In this document: positions 1-9,412 of the stretch, one piece after another | How the letters are laid out: each line of letters opens with the position of its first letter | Numbering within the stretch: position 1 is the stretch's first letter | Made by a program: the position numbers and the translations under genes | Notes under the pieces: model-generated | Told to the model about the DNA's origin: nothing | Databases searched by the model: none | Seen by the model: only the letters and a program-made list of their open reading frames with translations | Source: Undibacterium sp. | Lineage (GTDB): Bacteria; Pseudomonadota; Gammaproteobacteria; Burkholderiales; Burkholderiaceae_D | Length of the DNA stretch: 42,529 nucleotides | Direction: 5' to 3' | NCBI GenBank assembly: GCA_025359635.1 | Contig: JANYFV010000013.1 | Coordinates: 1 to 42,529 of the forward strand

Positions 1-36
1 TCATCAACGCCCTTATATCAAATTGGGAGAGAAGAA

Positions 37-2625
37 TTGAAAAAGAAATCAAGCGAAATTAAAGTCGCGTCCAGCAAAGATATTTTCGTAAAAAATGCGA
101 TTCAAGTTGCCGTAGTTTTGTTATCGACTGGCAGTATCGCGTATGCACAAGATGCAGCACCAGCGGTTACTTCGACAGGTGAGATTCAGGTAGTGACAGT
201 GACATCAACCGGTACACGCGGTAAGCAACGTACAGCAACTGATACGCCAGTGCCTATCGATATTATGTCAGCCTCCGAATTGACCAAAACTGCACAAGTG
301 TCGCTGGATAAGGCCTTACAATATCGCGTGCCGTCTTTCAGTACAGTTCAGACTCCGGTAAATGATGCGACTTCTTTGTTGGATCCTTACGAAATCCGCA
401 ATATGGGCCCTAGCCGCGCCTTAATTTTGATCAACGGCAAACGTAAAAATGCCAGCTCCCTGGTCTACACACAAACCTCACCAGGTCGTGGCGAGAGCGG
501 TGCAGATATTTCCGCCATTCCACAAGATGCGATTAAGCGCATTGAAATCTTGCGCGATGGCGCCTCAGCACAATACGGTTCAGATGCGATTGCCGGTGTC
601 GTGAATATCATTCTAAAGGATGATGCTGAGGGTACTTCCATCACAGGAAGAACTGGTCGCACAGCCAAAGGCGATGGTAAATCAAACTCGATCAGTCTCA
701 ACCATGGTCTCGCCTTAGGCGATCGTGGCTTCGTCAATTTTACGATTGATTTATCACATAATGAATTAGCCAATCGCCCTGGTATTCTCAGTGCAGCAGA
801 CGAAGCAGGTTATTGGGGCGCTGATTTAGCGCAGGTTACGGCCTTTTTAGCGAAAAAACCTGACGGCGGCAATATCAACGGATCTCCTGATACCAAGGCG
901 TCGAAATTCCTGGTCAATTCCCGTTATGAAGTGGCCGATGGCGTTAACGTCTATGCCAATGCTGCATACGTAGATAAAAAAGTAGATAGTTTCGCCAACT
1001 ATCGCGTTCCGTATTGGAAAACTGAAGCAGATACTCATGGCTTGTTCAACCATGATGGAATTTATGACGGTTACGTTCCAGGTTTTTTGGGTAGCCTGAA
1101 AGATTACAATGCCACGATTGGTACAAAATTTGAGGTCGCCGGCTGGGCCTCAGATATTAGCTTGACCCTTGGTGGAAATCAGCAACGCTACACAGTAACC
1201 AATTCAATCAACTTCGCTATGGCGGATGAGTATGCGGCTGCTGTCGCTGCACACACAACACCATTGCCACCGCAATCACCGCACCGTTTCGATGCTGGTG
1301 GAACTGATTTTAGTCACACCGTTTGGAATGCCGATTTCTCCAAAGAGCTGAGTCAAGGTATCAATGCCTATTTTGGTAGTGAGATACGTTCTGAGAAATA
1401 CACAATTGTTGCTGGCGATGCTGCCTCGTCTTACGGTGCCGGCGCAAACTCTTATGCCGGTAACTCACCAAAGGATGCAGGTACTTTTACACGTTCTAAC
1501 TTCGGTATTTATGGCGGTGCAAGTTTTGACGTGACGAAAAAGCTGGTTGTTGATGTGACTGGCCGTGAAGAAAAGTACAGTGATTTCGGCAATGCGTTTG
1601 TTGGAAAAATCGCCAGCAAATACAGCCTCGAAGATAATTTGACTCTGCGTGCCTCTGCATCCACAGGTTTTAGAGCGCCTTCACTACACCAAATTTACAC
1701 ACAAAAGAAGGAATACTCTTTCTCAGGCAATACAATTCAAGTCGCTGGCTTAGCTAGTAACATATCCGCTGAAGTTGATGCTTTGGGAATTCCTCGCCTG
1801 AAAGCGGAAAAGTCGACCAACTTTACCTTGGGCCTCGGCTTTAAGATGGATCGTGATACCAGCATGACTCTTGATTACTACAATATTGCACTCAAAGACC
1901 GCATCATTTTGAGTGAATCAATTGGTCCAGGTAGCACCGCTGAATCAAAGGTTTTAAATGATATCCTGTTAGCAAAGGGCATTGTCAGCTTGAAGTTCTT
2001 CTCGAACGCCATTGATAGCAAGACGTCAGGTTTAGACTATGTGTTCAACCATAAAAATATGGATGTCGCAGGCGGGAAATTAGCTTTTAATGTCGCTGGA
2101 AACTACGTACTGCAAAATGAACGTACTGGTGTCGTGCATAACGTAGCTTCTATCGCAGCTGCGGGTCAATCGGTGTTCGGCCCTACTCAAGATGCGCTGA
2201 TGTTTACGTCTCGTCCGAAATTCAAGACGATTATTGGTATGGATCTGGACTACCAAGATATCAATTTTTCTGTGAATAACACAGTATTTGGCCCGACGAA
2301 ATTCAGAAATGCTGATATCGATCAAAACCTGTCTGTCGTATTTAAAACCAAGACACTCACCGACTTCGGGATTAATTATCAACTCACGAAGAACATGACT
2401 CTGGCGTTTAATATCAACAATATGTTTGATGTCACTCCATCATGGCATTTCGAGGCTGTAGCGGATGTCGCCAAAGGGCAGGCAATTTTGAATGACCCAG
2501 CGAAAACGCACGAGCAATGGCAAGCCGCTACCTTTGATGGTCGTTACCCTATGGTGACGTACGACGGTTCGCATTTCAGCCAGTTAGGCCGTACTTACAA
2601 TCTGTCATTGAACTATCGCTTCTAA
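37..2625 (+). CDS. TonB-dependent outer-membrane receptor, substrate unknown
   Basis: An 862-residue protein with the layout of a TonB-dependent receptor. A Sec signal (about residues 20-38, ending AYAQ) is followed by a TonB-box-like stretch (EIQVVTV), a plug domain (about 60-200, with INGKRK, RIEILRDGASAQYGSDAIAGVVNI) and a long beta-barrel ending in the usual aromatic LNYRF. Such receptors import scarce ligands across the outer membrane using TonB energy. The start is TTG, preceded at good spacing by GGGAGAGAAG; the frame is open to the window edge but no ATG lies upstream in view. A strong terminator follows. The ligand cannot be read from the sequence, and the gene lies 18 kb from the pectin genes, so a link to them is not supported. 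Confidence 0.93.
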   Translation: MKKKSSEIKVASSKDIFVKNAIQVAVVLLSTGSIAYAQDAAPAVTSTGEIQVVTVTSTGTRGKQRTATDTPVPIDIMSASELTKTAQVSLDKALQYRVPSFSTVQTPVNDATSLLDPYEIRNMGPSRALILINGKRKNASSLVYTQTSPGRGESGADISAIPQDAIKRIEILRDGASAQYGSDAIAGVVNIILKDDAEGTSITGRTGRTAKGDGKSNSISLNHGLALGDRGFVNFTIDLSHNELANRPGILSAADEAGYWGADLAQVTAFLAKKPDGGNINGSPDTKASKFLVNSRYEVADGVNVYANAAYVDKKVDSFANYRVPYWKTEADTHGLFNHDGIYDGYVPGFLGSLKDYNATIGTKFEVAGWASDISLTLGGNQQRYTVTNSINFAMADEYAAAVAAHTTPLPPQSPHRFDAGGTDFSHTVWNADFSKELSQGINAYFGSEIRSEKYTIVAGDAASSYGAGANSYAGNSPKDAGTFTRSNFGIYGGASFDVTKKLVVDVTGREEKYSDFGNAFVGKIASKYSLEDNLTLRASASTGFRAPSLHQIYTQKKEYSFSGNTIQVAGLASNISAEVDALGIPRLKAEKSTNFTLGLGFKMDRDTSMTLDYYNIALKDRIILSESIGPGSTAESKVLNDILLAKGIVSLKFFSNAIDSKTSGLDYVFNHKNMDVAGGKLAFNVAGNYVLQNERTGVVHNVASIAAAGQSVFGPTQDALMFTSRPKFKTIIGMDLDYQDINFSVNNTVFGPTKFRNADIDQNLSVVFKTKTLTDFGINYQLTKNMTLAFNINNMFDVTPSWHFEAVADVAKGQAILNDPAKTHEQWQAATFDGRYPMVTYDGSHFSQLGRTYNLSLNYRF

Positions 2626-2652
2626 TTGCATGTTTTAAAATGCTGTTGAAGT

Positions 2653-2682
2653 AAAAAGACCGCTCGGTGAGCGGTCTTTTTT
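2653..2682 (+). terminator. Rho-independent terminator after the first TonB receptor
   Basis: A perfect 8-bp stem GACCGCTC/GAGCGGTC with a 3-nt GGT loop is followed by six T. An A-run precedes the stem, so it may also work for minus-strand transcripts. It lies about 30 nt after the receptor stop codon. Confidence 0.92.
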
Positions 2683-2747
2683 ATGCTTCTACGGTTCTAG
2701 TCATCCTATTTCTGATTAAACCGAGCTTCGGAGCCTACCTTGTTTGT

Positions 2748-2853
2748 CGTTCCCGCGCAGGCGGGAATCCAGTAGCCCTTCTCGTGCGGAGCTCGCTTAT
2801 TTTGATGCTATGCGTAATTACCATGATGGATTTCCGCCTTCGCGGGAATGACG
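2748..2853. repeat. Dispersed GC-rich inverted repeat, copy 1
   Basis: Two arms, TTCCCGCGCAGGCGGGAA near the left end and TTTCCGCCTTCGCGGGAA near the right end, form a long imperfect inverted repeat of about 106 bp; each arm is itself a small palindrome. The same pattern recurs at 39218-39300, and a shorter relative at 24151-24182. The core resembles the ATTCCC-N8-GGGAAT repeats known as dRS3 in Neisseria and common in many proteobacteria. The ORF-track frame across it (2667-2924) is not a convincing gene. Confidence 0.8.
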
Positions 2854-2914
2854 TCGACGGATATGCTGAACCCCGTATTTATTTAAAAGAATTTCAAAAA
2901 ATCATCCCATCAAC

Positions 2915-3739
2915 TCAATTCTGATCACCAAATTCATCACCCAGTTCCTTGCCTCGATGCGCGGCCGCTTTTATCGCCTTGACGATCGCGGACTGAATAC
3001 CACTTTCCTCCATGCTACATAAAGCCGCGTACGTCGTACCGCCTTTGGACGTGACCCGTTCACGCAATAATGAGACCGGTTCAGTTGAACGCAGTGCCAG
3101 TTGCGCTGCCCCATTGAAGGTGGCGATAGCAAGTTGCGTACCTTGCTCCGGATTCAAGCCTAGTTCAATTGCCGCTCGTTGCATGGCTTCGATAAAATAA
3201 AATACATAGGCAGGGCCGCTACCGGATACCGCGGTGACCGCATCGATCAGACTTTCATCTTCCAGCCAAACTGTGCTGCCCACTGCCTGCATGATATCTT
3301 GCGCCGCTTGCCTTTGGCTTTGATCTACTCCGTGCATAGCTACCAAACCAGTGATACCAAGACCGATCAAAGCTGGGGTATTCGGCATGGTTCTGACGAT
3401 TTTATCGTAACCATCTAGCCAGCGCGAAATATCGGCTGCACGGATGCCAGCAGCAATCGAGAGTAGTAATTGACCGGACAGAAATGGTGCCAACGCCGCA
3501 ATCACATCGCGCATTTGCTGCGGCTTGACCGAGAGAATAATCACATCCATCTGCGTCAACGTAGAGTCAATACTCAGAGCGGTACTGACGCCAAATTGGC
3601 GTTCCATTCTAGTCAGTGCATCTTGATTCGAGTCGATCACGTGGATGTTGGCAGGAATCGTGAGTTTTTCAATCAAGCCACCGATCAGAGCGCTGGCCAT
3701 ATTGCCTCCACCGATAAATCCTATTTTTAGTTTAGTCAT
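2915..3739 (-). CDS. proC: Pyrroline-5-carboxylate reductase
   Basis: A 274-residue protein that reduces 1-pyrroline-5-carboxylate to L-proline with NAD(P)H in the cytoplasm, the last step of proline synthesis. The N-terminal Rossmann motif KIGFIGGGNMASALIGG and the C-terminal signature around AVSGSGPAYVFYFIEAM and ERVTSKGGTT are typical of ProC. The ORF-track start lies 13 codons upstream; the ATG at 3739 (MTKLKIGF) fits the family and has AAAGGAAC before it. The start overlaps the end of yggS by 8 nt, so the two are very likely translationally coupled. The yggS-proC pair is widely conserved. Confidence 0.96.
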   Translation of the reverse strand: MTKLKIGFIGGGNMASALIGGLIEKLTIPANIHVIDSNQDALTRMERQFGVSTALSIDSTLTQMDVIILSVKPQQMRDVIAALAPFLSGQLLLSIAAGIRAADISRWLDGYDKIVRTMPNTPALIGLGITGLVAMHGVDQSQRQAAQDIMQAVGSTVWLEDESLIDAVTAVSGSGPAYVFYFIEAMQRAAIELGLNPEQGTQLAIATFNGAAQLALRSTEPVSLLRERVTSKGGTTYAALCSMEESGIQSAIVKAIKAAAHRGKELGDEFGDQN

Positions 3740-4445
3740 AGTTCCTTTTTCCAAAAATCGCACTACCAATGCGCACAATTGTACTTCCCTCGCTGATTGC
3801 TGCCGTCATGTCAGCACTCATTCCCATCGATAAAGTATCGAGAGTGATCCCTTGCTCTTCTATTTGTTGCTGAATTTGTTGCTGTAATTCGCGCAATTGC
3901 CTGAAGGCGTTTCTTTGTTCGACCGGATCATCGCTTACAGCTGGCACCGCCATCAAACCACGCAATCGCAGCCCCTTGAAATTGACAATGCGCTTTGCCA
4001 ACGCTACCGTTTCGTCTGGCGAAACTCCGCTCTTGCTTGCTTCGCGACTGATGTTCACCTGAAGGCAAATATTGAGCGGAGGCAATGCCGCTGGGCGTTG
4101 CTCCGATAAGCGTTGGGCGATTTTTTCTCTATCGACAGAATGCACCCAGCTAAAATTTTCCGCAATCTGACGTGTCTTATTACTTTGTATGGGACCGATA
4201 AAGTGCCATTCCAAAATATTTTCTGGCAACAATGTCCTCACCGCCAGCATTTTATCTAGGGCTTCCTGAAGATAGTTTTCACCAAAACTACGCTGACCGA
4301 CCTGTGCCGCCTCAACCACCGCCGCCGCCGGAAAAGTCTTGGAAACCGCCAGCAGGCAAATTTGTTGCGGATCTCGCCCGGCTTTTTGCGCTGCGGCGGC
4401 TAAATCAGCACGCACGACTTGCAAGTTATTCGATATTAAGGACAT
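3732..4445 (-). CDS. yggS: PLP homeostasis protein, YggS/PROSC family
   Basis: A pyridoxal-5'-phosphate-binding protein of the alanine-racemase-fold YggS family, thought to act in B6-vitamer homeostasis without a known catalytic reaction. AVSKTFPAAAV contains the PLP-binding lysine; FGENYLQEA, WHFIGPIQSNK and LSMGMSADMTAAISEGSTIVRIGSAIFG are family hallmarks. About 237 residues from the ATG at 4445; the ORF track starts three codons earlier at a TTG and either is possible. It is the first gene of a two-gene unit with proC. It diverges from pilT with only 46 bp between the starts, so both promoters must lie in or near that short gap. Confidence 0.95.
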   Translation of the reverse strand: MSLISNNLQVVRADLAAAAQKAGRDPQQICLLAVSKTFPAAAVVEAAQVGQRSFGENYLQEALDKMLAVRTLLPENILEWHFIGPIQSNKTRQIAENFSWVHSVDREKIAQRLSEQRPAALPPLNICLQVNISREASKSGVSPDETVALAKRIVNFKGLRLRGLMAVPAVSDDPVEQRNAFRQLRELQQQIQQQIEEQGITLDTLSMGMSADMTAAISEGSTIVRIGSAIFGKRNYD

Positions 4446-4491
4446 AATCAACAATCTCAGCGCCTATACTATTACTTCATCGGAATTATAA

Positions 4492-5535
4492 ATGGACATT
4501 TCAGAATTATTGGCATTTTCGGTCAAGAATAACGCCTCAGATCTTCACTTATCCTCAGGTTTGCCTCCCATGATACGTGTACATGGCGATGTCCGGCGTA
4601 TCAACTTACCGGCATTGGAGCATAAAGATGTCCATGGACTGATTTATGACATCATGAATGACTCACAGCGCAAGACCTATGAAGAAAATCTGGAATGCGA
4701 TTTCTCGTTCTCTATTCCTGGCCTGGCACGTTTCCGCGTCAACGCATTTAATCAGGAACGCGGTGCAGCGGCGGTTATGCGGACGATTCCTTCAAAGATT
4801 CTGTCATTAGAACAATTGAACGCGCCGAAAAGCTTCGCCGAGTTTGCACTGAAGGTACGCGGCCTGGTGCTGGTCACAGGACCAACCGGCTCAGGCAAAT
4901 CGACCACGTTGGCGGCGATGGTGAATCATGTCAATGAGCATGAATATGGTCATATCCTGACGGTGGAAGACCCGATTGAATTCGTCCACGAATCCAAAAA
5001 ATGCTTGATCAATCAACGTGAAGTCGGGCCACATACGCACTCTTTCAATAACGCTTTGCGCTCGGCGCTACGTGAAGATCCTGACGTCATTCTAGTCGGT
5101 GAGTTGCGCGATCTGGAAACCATCCGCTTGGCACTCTCTGCTGCAGAAACTGGTCACTTGGTATTTGGTACCTTACATACCTCCTCGGCTGCAAAAACCA
5201 TTGATCGTATTGTCGATGTCTTCCCCGCAGAAGAAAAAGAAATGGTGCGATCGATGTTATCGGAATCATTGCAAGCCGTTATCTCGCAAACTCTGCTCAA
5301 AACCAAAGACGGTTCCGGGCGCGTTGCCGCTCATGAAATTATGGTAGGAACACCAGCTATCCGTAACTTGATACGTGAATCAAAGATTGCACAGATGTAT
5401 TCTGCGATCCAGACCGGAAGTAACGTCGGTATGCAAACTCTTGATCAAAATCTGGCTGACTTGGTTCGCCGCAATGTTATTTCTGCCGGTACTGCGCGCG
5501 CTTCAGCAAAAATACCAGAAAACTTTCCTGGCTAA
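4492..5535 (+). CDS. pilT: Type IV pilus retraction ATPase PilT
   Basis: A 347-residue secretion-superfamily hexameric ATPase that powers pilus retraction at the inner-membrane base of type IV pili (twitching motility, DNA uptake). An N-terminal PAS-like region with ASDLHLSSG is followed by Walker A GPTGSGKST (about 130-138), the Asp box LTVEDPIEFVH, Walker B DPDVILVGELRD and the His box TGHLVFGTLHTSSA. The C-terminal part carries AIRNLIRESKIAQMYSAIQTG, which contains the AIRNLIRE motif needed for retraction in known PilT. Length is normal. It is followed after 46 nt by pilU. Confidence 0.97.
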   Translation: MDISELLAFSVKNNASDLHLSSGLPPMIRVHGDVRRINLPALEHKDVHGLIYDIMNDSQRKTYEENLECDFSFSIPGLARFRVNAFNQERGAAAVMRTIPSKILSLEQLNAPKSFAEFALKVRGLVLVTGPTGSGKSTTLAAMVNHVNEHEYGHILTVEDPIEFVHESKKCLINQREVGPHTHSFNNALRSALREDPDVILVGELRDLETIRLALSAAETGHLVFGTLHTSSAAKTIDRIVDVFPAEEKEMVRSMLSESLQAVISQTLLKTKDGSGRVAAHEIMVGTPAIRNLIRESKIAQMYSAIQTGSNVGMQTLDQNLADLVRRNVISAGTARASAKIPENFPG

Positions 5536-5581
5536 CTAAACCAAGCCTGTTAGAAAAAATAGCACCCACTAGGAAATCAAA

Positions 5582-6718
5582 ATGGAACGCGATCAAGCCA
5601 CCAAATTCATGAATGACTTGCTACGGCTGATGCTGAGCAAAAATGGTTCTGACTTATTTATCACATCAGATTTTCCCCCTGCATTTAAGATAGACGGCAA
5701 GGTAACGCCAGTATCAAATCAACCGCTGTCAGCAGCGCATACCATCGATCTGGCACGCGCCATCATGAGCGATAAGCAGTCGGCAGAATTTGAGGCGACC
5801 AAAGAATGTAATTTTGCGATCAACCCTGGTGGCATGGGGCGCTTCCGGGTTTCTGCGTTTATGCAACAAGGTAAAGTTGGTATGGTTATGCGTACCATTA
5901 CCACGGCGATTCCAAAATTTGAAGAACTAGGCTTGCCGGAACAATTAAAAGACGTCGCCATGACTAAGCGCGGTCTTGTCATTATGGTCGGCGCGACAGG
6001 TTCGGGGAAATCGACCTCGCTCGCGGCGATGATAGGCTATCGCAACGCCAACAGCTACGGTCACATTATTACCATTGAAGACCCGATTGAATACGTACAC
6101 CCGCATGGCAATTGCATTATCACCCAACGTGAAGTAGGACTTGATACGGCAGATTGGGGTGTCGCACTGAAGAACACGCTGCGCCAAGCGCCGGACGTGA
6201 TCCAGATTGGCGAAATCCGTGAACGTGAGACCATGGATTTTGCCATTGCCTTTGCAGAAACCGGCCATCTTTGCCTGGCAACCTTGCATGCCAATAGCGC
6301 CAACCAGGCGCTTGACCGTATGATTAACTTCTTCCCGGAAGAACGCCGCCCGCAACTGTTGATGGATTTATCCCTGAATTTGAAAGGCATTATTTCACAA
6401 CGCCTACTCCCTGTTAAAGGAAAAAAAGGCCGCGTCGCAGCGATAGAAATCCTCTTGAATTCACCTTTGATCTCCGATTTAATTTTTAAGGGCGATGTGC
6501 ATGAAATCAAAGAGATCATGAAAAAATCTCGTGAACTGGGCATGCAAACTTTTGACCAGGCGCTATTTGATCTGCACGAAGCCGATATGATTACTTACGA
6601 AGACGCCTTACGAAATGCCGACTCAGTCAACGAGCTACGCCTTGCGATTAAATTGCGCGGCAAAGAGGCGAAAGGACGCGATCTCAATGCCGGCACTGGT
6701 CATATGGGCTTGGTGTAA
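5582..6718 (+). CDS. pilU: Type IV pilus retraction ATPase PilU (PilT paralogue)
   Basis: A 378-residue PilT paralogue that in characterised bacteria assists PilT-dependent retraction. Motifs in order: SDLFITSDFPPAFKIDG, Walker A GATGSGKSTS, Asp box ITIEDPIEYVH, Walker B PDVIQIGEIRE, His box TGHLCLATLHANSA. The PilT motif AIRNLIRE is replaced by LISDLIFKGDV, as usual in PilU. A C-terminal extension after the ATPase core also fits PilU. AGGAAATCAAA gives a good ribosome site. It probably forms an operon with pilT. No pilus structural genes occur in the window. Confidence 0.95.
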   Translation: MERDQATKFMNDLLRLMLSKNGSDLFITSDFPPAFKIDGKVTPVSNQPLSAAHTIDLARAIMSDKQSAEFEATKECNFAINPGGMGRFRVSAFMQQGKVGMVMRTITTAIPKFEELGLPEQLKDVAMTKRGLVIMVGATGSGKSTSLAAMIGYRNANSYGHIITIEDPIEYVHPHGNCIITQREVGLDTADWGVALKNTLRQAPDVIQIGEIRERETMDFAIAFAETGHLCLATLHANSANQALDRMINFFPEERRPQLLMDLSLNLKGIISQRLLPVKGKKGRVAAIEILLNSPLISDLIFKGDVHEIKEIMKKSRELGMQTFDQALFDLHEADMITYEDALRNADSVNELRLAIKLRGKEAKGRDLNAGTGHMGLV

Positions 6719-6801
6719 TTTGCAGAAAAACTAAGTCTATGTTCTAATTTGCGCCCCTGTTGTAAACCAGTTGCGACAGGCTAGACGATTCGAGGCTTAA
6801 A

Positions 6802-7575
6802 ATTCATTCCACTCTGTTATCCATCCTATTCGCCACCGCAATTGCTGGCGTTTTAAGCATTACCTCTGCGGCAATTTTTTCTTTTTCCTTGCTTTCAAAA
6901 ATGGTCGAGCGCATGGTCAGCCTGTCGGTTGGTATTATGCTGTCAACCGCACTGTTAAACGCTTTGCCTGAAGCGTTTGAATCAAGCGCCGACCCACGAT
7001 CCTTGTTTGCTTGTTTGCTTGGCGGCTTGCTGAGTTTTTTTTTGTTGGAAAAATTCGCGATCTTGCGCCACTCACATCACCATGAAGGCGATGGCCACCA
7101 CCACGAGCATGGGCATGATGCGCATGAAGCCGGCAAAGCCGGATGGATGATTTTAGTCGGGGATGGCTTGCACAATTTCACCGATGGCGTGTTAATCGCA
7201 GCGGCATTTCTGGCCAACCCAAAACTGGGACTAGTCACCGGCATCGCCATCATCGCCCATGAAATTCCACAAGAAATCGGTGATTTTATCGTTTTGCTCA
7301 ATGCCGGTTTTACCCGCACACGCGCCTATGTCTACAACCTGATTTGCAGCCTGATGGCAATGGTTGGCGGTGTTTTGGGTTACTTCATGCTGGAAGACGC
7401 GAAAAACCTTTTGCCTTTCGTGCTGGTATTCGCCTCTTCCGGATTCATCTACATTGCCTTGAGCGATTTAATGCCGCAAATGCAGCGCCGTGCGAGCCTG
7501 CGCGAAACCATTCCGCAAATTATTTTGGTCGCCATCGGTGTCAGCCTGGTGGTATTTATCATGCAGCATCGTTAG
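6802..7575 (+). CDS. ZIP-family divalent metal transporter, probable ATT start
   Basis: An inner-membrane ZIP permease (zinc or iron uptake in known members). The signature helices carry DGLHNFTDGVLIAAAF and IAHEIPQEIGDF, whose His, Asn, Asp and Glu form the metal path. A His-rich cytoplasmic loop (HSHHHEGDGHHHEHGHD) lies between helices 3 and 4. The ORF track begins at TTG 6889, which removes helix 1. Reading upstream in frame gives a clear helix (TLLSILFATAIAGVLS), open back to the stop at 6763, but without any ATG, GTG or TTG. The best candidate start is ATT 6802, with CGAGG six bases before it; CTG 6814 is second. About 257 residues from ATT. The stop overlaps the convergent sulfurtransferase stop by 4 bp. 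Confidence 0.85.
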   Translation: MHSTLLSILFATAIAGVLSITSAAIFSFSLLSKMVERMVSLSVGIMLSTALLNALPEAFESSADPRSLFACLLGGLLSFFLLEKFAILRHSHHHEGDGHHHEHGHDAHEAGKAGWMILVGDGLHNFTDGVLIAAAFLANPKLGLVTGIAIIAHEIPQEIGDFIVLLNAGFTRTRAYVYNLICSLMAMVGGVLGYFMLEDAKNLLPFVLVFASSGFIYIALSDLMPQMQRRASLRETIPQIILVAIGVSLVVFIMQHR

Positions 7576-8429
7576 GCGTCTGCACCAGTTGCGATTGGTC
7601 GAGTCGGGTTAGCGCACCACTCGCTCCATGAACCCGGATATAAAGCCGCACCGCTCAAGCCAGCCACCTCCAGCGCCAATAAATTATGGCAAGCGGTGAC
7701 ACCAGAACCACATTGCATAATTGCCTTGCTGGCATCAGAGAAAATCGTCGACCATTCCTGATGCAATTGCTCTGCCGGTTTAAACCTGGAGTCTGTCTGT
7801 AAATTATCTTTGAAAAAGCGATTTTTTGCGCCAGGAATATGCCCGCCAACTGGGTCCATTGTTTCGTTCTCGCCGCGATAGCGATCTGCTGCGCGCGCAT
7901 CCACCACGGTAAAAACCTTGCTCAGTACATTGCCAAGAATATCGTCAACTGTCAACTGCTTGACTAAACTCTGTCTAATTTCTATCGTCCCGTGAGTTAC
8001 CGTTGGGGGCTTGGTTTCAAGAGTGAAACCAAGTTCTGTCCATGCAGGTACGCCACCATCGAGTACCGCTACTGCACTATGACCTATCCAGCGCAACATC
8101 CACCACAGCCTTGCGGCAAACATACCGCCATGGGCATCATAGGCAATGACCTGGGAAGTGTGATTGATGCCAAGTTCACGCAAATGCCGGATAAAATCCT
8201 CTTTGGATGGCAGGGGATGGCGCCCAGAAAAAGTGCCGTCTGCTGCATGCTTAGGCCCGGACAATTGCTGATCCAAATGGATAAAGCGCGCCCCCGGCAA
8301 GTGTCCGGCCTCGTATGCTTTTTGCCCCGCAGTGGAATCCATTAGATCGTGACGGCAATCGATAATCACGATGTGTGTCTGATCAATTTGTCTGGCCAAT
8401 TCCTGTGCCGATATCAGACTGGTAAACAT
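7572..8429 (-). CDS. sseA: 3-mercaptopyruvate/thiosulfate sulfurtransferase, SseA type
   Basis: A two-domain rhodanese of about 285 residues. Domain 1 (about 5-140) carries DCRHDLMD and YEAGHLPGARFIHLD but no catalytic cysteine at its end. Domain 2 (about 160-280) has VVDARAADRYRGENE, GGHIPGAKN and the active loop QCGSGVTA with Cys240. A CG-S-G-V-T loop is usual for 3-mercaptopyruvate sulfurtransferases, while classic rhodaneses have CRKGVT, so the SseA assignment is preferred; the true sulfur donor is not proven. The start ATG 8429 has a good CAGGAG five bases before it. The gene stands alone, convergent with the ZIP gene. Confidence 0.9.
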   Translation of the reverse strand: MFTSLISAQELARQIDQTHIVIIDCRHDLMDSTAGQKAYEAGHLPGARFIHLDQQLSGPKHAADGTFSGRHPLPSKEDFIRHLRELGINHTSQVIAYDAHGGMFAARLWWMLRWIGHSAVAVLDGGVPAWTELGFTLETKPPTVTHGTIEIRQSLVKQLTVDDILGNVLSKVFTVVDARAADRYRGENETMDPVGGHIPGAKNRFFKDNLQTDSRFKPAEQLHQEWSTIFSDASKAIMQCGSGVTACHNLLALEVAGLSGAALYPGSWSEWCANPTRPIATGADA

Positions 8430-8484
8430 CAATGCTCCTGTTCTCTTTTATAAATATCAAAGGGCGATTTTTAGTGACTTCGCT

Positions 8485-9408
8485 TCATTCAGAACCTATC
8501 GAATCCACATCAATTTTAGGTTGATTGTTTTTGGTGTTATAAAACGTCGCAATGACTCCACTACTGAGAATGACGACAATGCCCAGCCAGCTTAACCAAT
8601 GTAGCGTATCGCGCCAAATGACTATATCCCAAATACTCGAGAACACGATGCCTACGTATTGAAGATTGGCGGTCACCAAAGTATTACCAAGCCTGTATGC
8701 CCGGGTCATGGCAACTTGCGCACCTGCGGCAGTTAAACCTACCACCAACAATAATAGCAAACCTTGTGCATGATGTGGATGCCAGCTTGGCACATCCTGA
8801 TTTGCCATCGCGCCAGATATGACGGCACCCGATACGCCGGCGATGGCGCATATGGCAGAAAAATAAAATACTACGCGATATTCCGGTTCGCCCAGCAAGC
8901 CCATTTTTCGTACCTGAATATACGCCAAGGCGGCCAACATACCGGAAACCAAAGCAAAAACGCCACCGACCAACTGATCGGCATGTATCGATGGGCGCAA
9001 TAATAAAATCACCCCAATAAAGCCCAGTAAAATTGCAAACAATAAGCTCGGTTCAAGCCGTCTCTTATTGTGCCACCATGCACTCACGAACAAAATAACC
9101 GCAATCCAGATGGGCGACATGTAATTCAAGGTGACCGCCATCGCCAGGGGTAATTGCCCTATCGAATAAAACCACAGCCAGAGTGCAGCCACGCCCACTA
9201 CACCACGCCAAAGATGATCGCCGGCCATTCTGGTACGCAAGCTACCGCCCTGCCAAGTGACCATCAAATAAATGACCAGCATACCAATCAGACCGCGATA
9301 AGCGACGATCTCAGACGTGCTGTAATCGCTTGACGCCAACTTGACGCATACGCCCATGATAGAAAATAAAAAACTGGCGACCAGCATCCATAGGGATTGC
9401 ATATTCAT
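8485..9408 (-). CDS. EamA/DMT-superfamily permease
   Basis: A polytopic inner-membrane protein of about 307 residues with ten predicted helices in two five-helix repeats, each of EamA type (LVASFLFSIMGVCVKL near the N-terminus; GLTAAGAQVAMTRAYRLG and QYVGIVFSSIWDIVIWRDTL in the second half). Family members export metabolites such as amino acids, purines or carnitine-like compounds; the substrate here is unknown. The ORF-track start (9540) would run into the upstream Rieske gene; ATG 9408 (MNMQSLWM) begins at the first helix and has GGA close by. A minus-strand terminator between it and the Rieske gene suggests separate or attenuated transcription. Confidence 0.88.
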   Translation of the reverse strand: MNMQSLWMLVASFLFSIMGVCVKLASSDYSTSEIVAYRGLIGMLVIYLMVTWQGGSLRTRMAGDHLWRGVVGVAALWLWFYSIGQLPLAMAVTLNYMSPIWIAVILFVSAWWHNKRRLEPSLLFAILLGFIGVILLLRPSIHADQLVGGVFALVSGMLAALAYIQVRKMGLLGEPEYRVVFYFSAICAIAGVSGAVISGAMANQDVPSWHPHHAQGLLLLLVVGLTAAGAQVAMTRAYRLGNTLVTANLQYVGIVFSSIWDIVIWRDTLHWLSWLGIVVILSSGVIATFYNTKNNQPKIDVDSIGSE

Positions 9409-9412
9409 TATC

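Noticed and set aside
465-2382. Minus-strand ORFs inside the first receptor and similar long shadows elsewhere (for example 5945-6543, 29607-29915, 35150-35716)
   Set aside because: They lie antisense to or out of frame with clear genes and show no domain features.
2667-2924. 85-aa ORF after the first receptor
   Set aside because: It lies across the terminator and the dispersed inverted repeat, and has no ribosome site or family feature.
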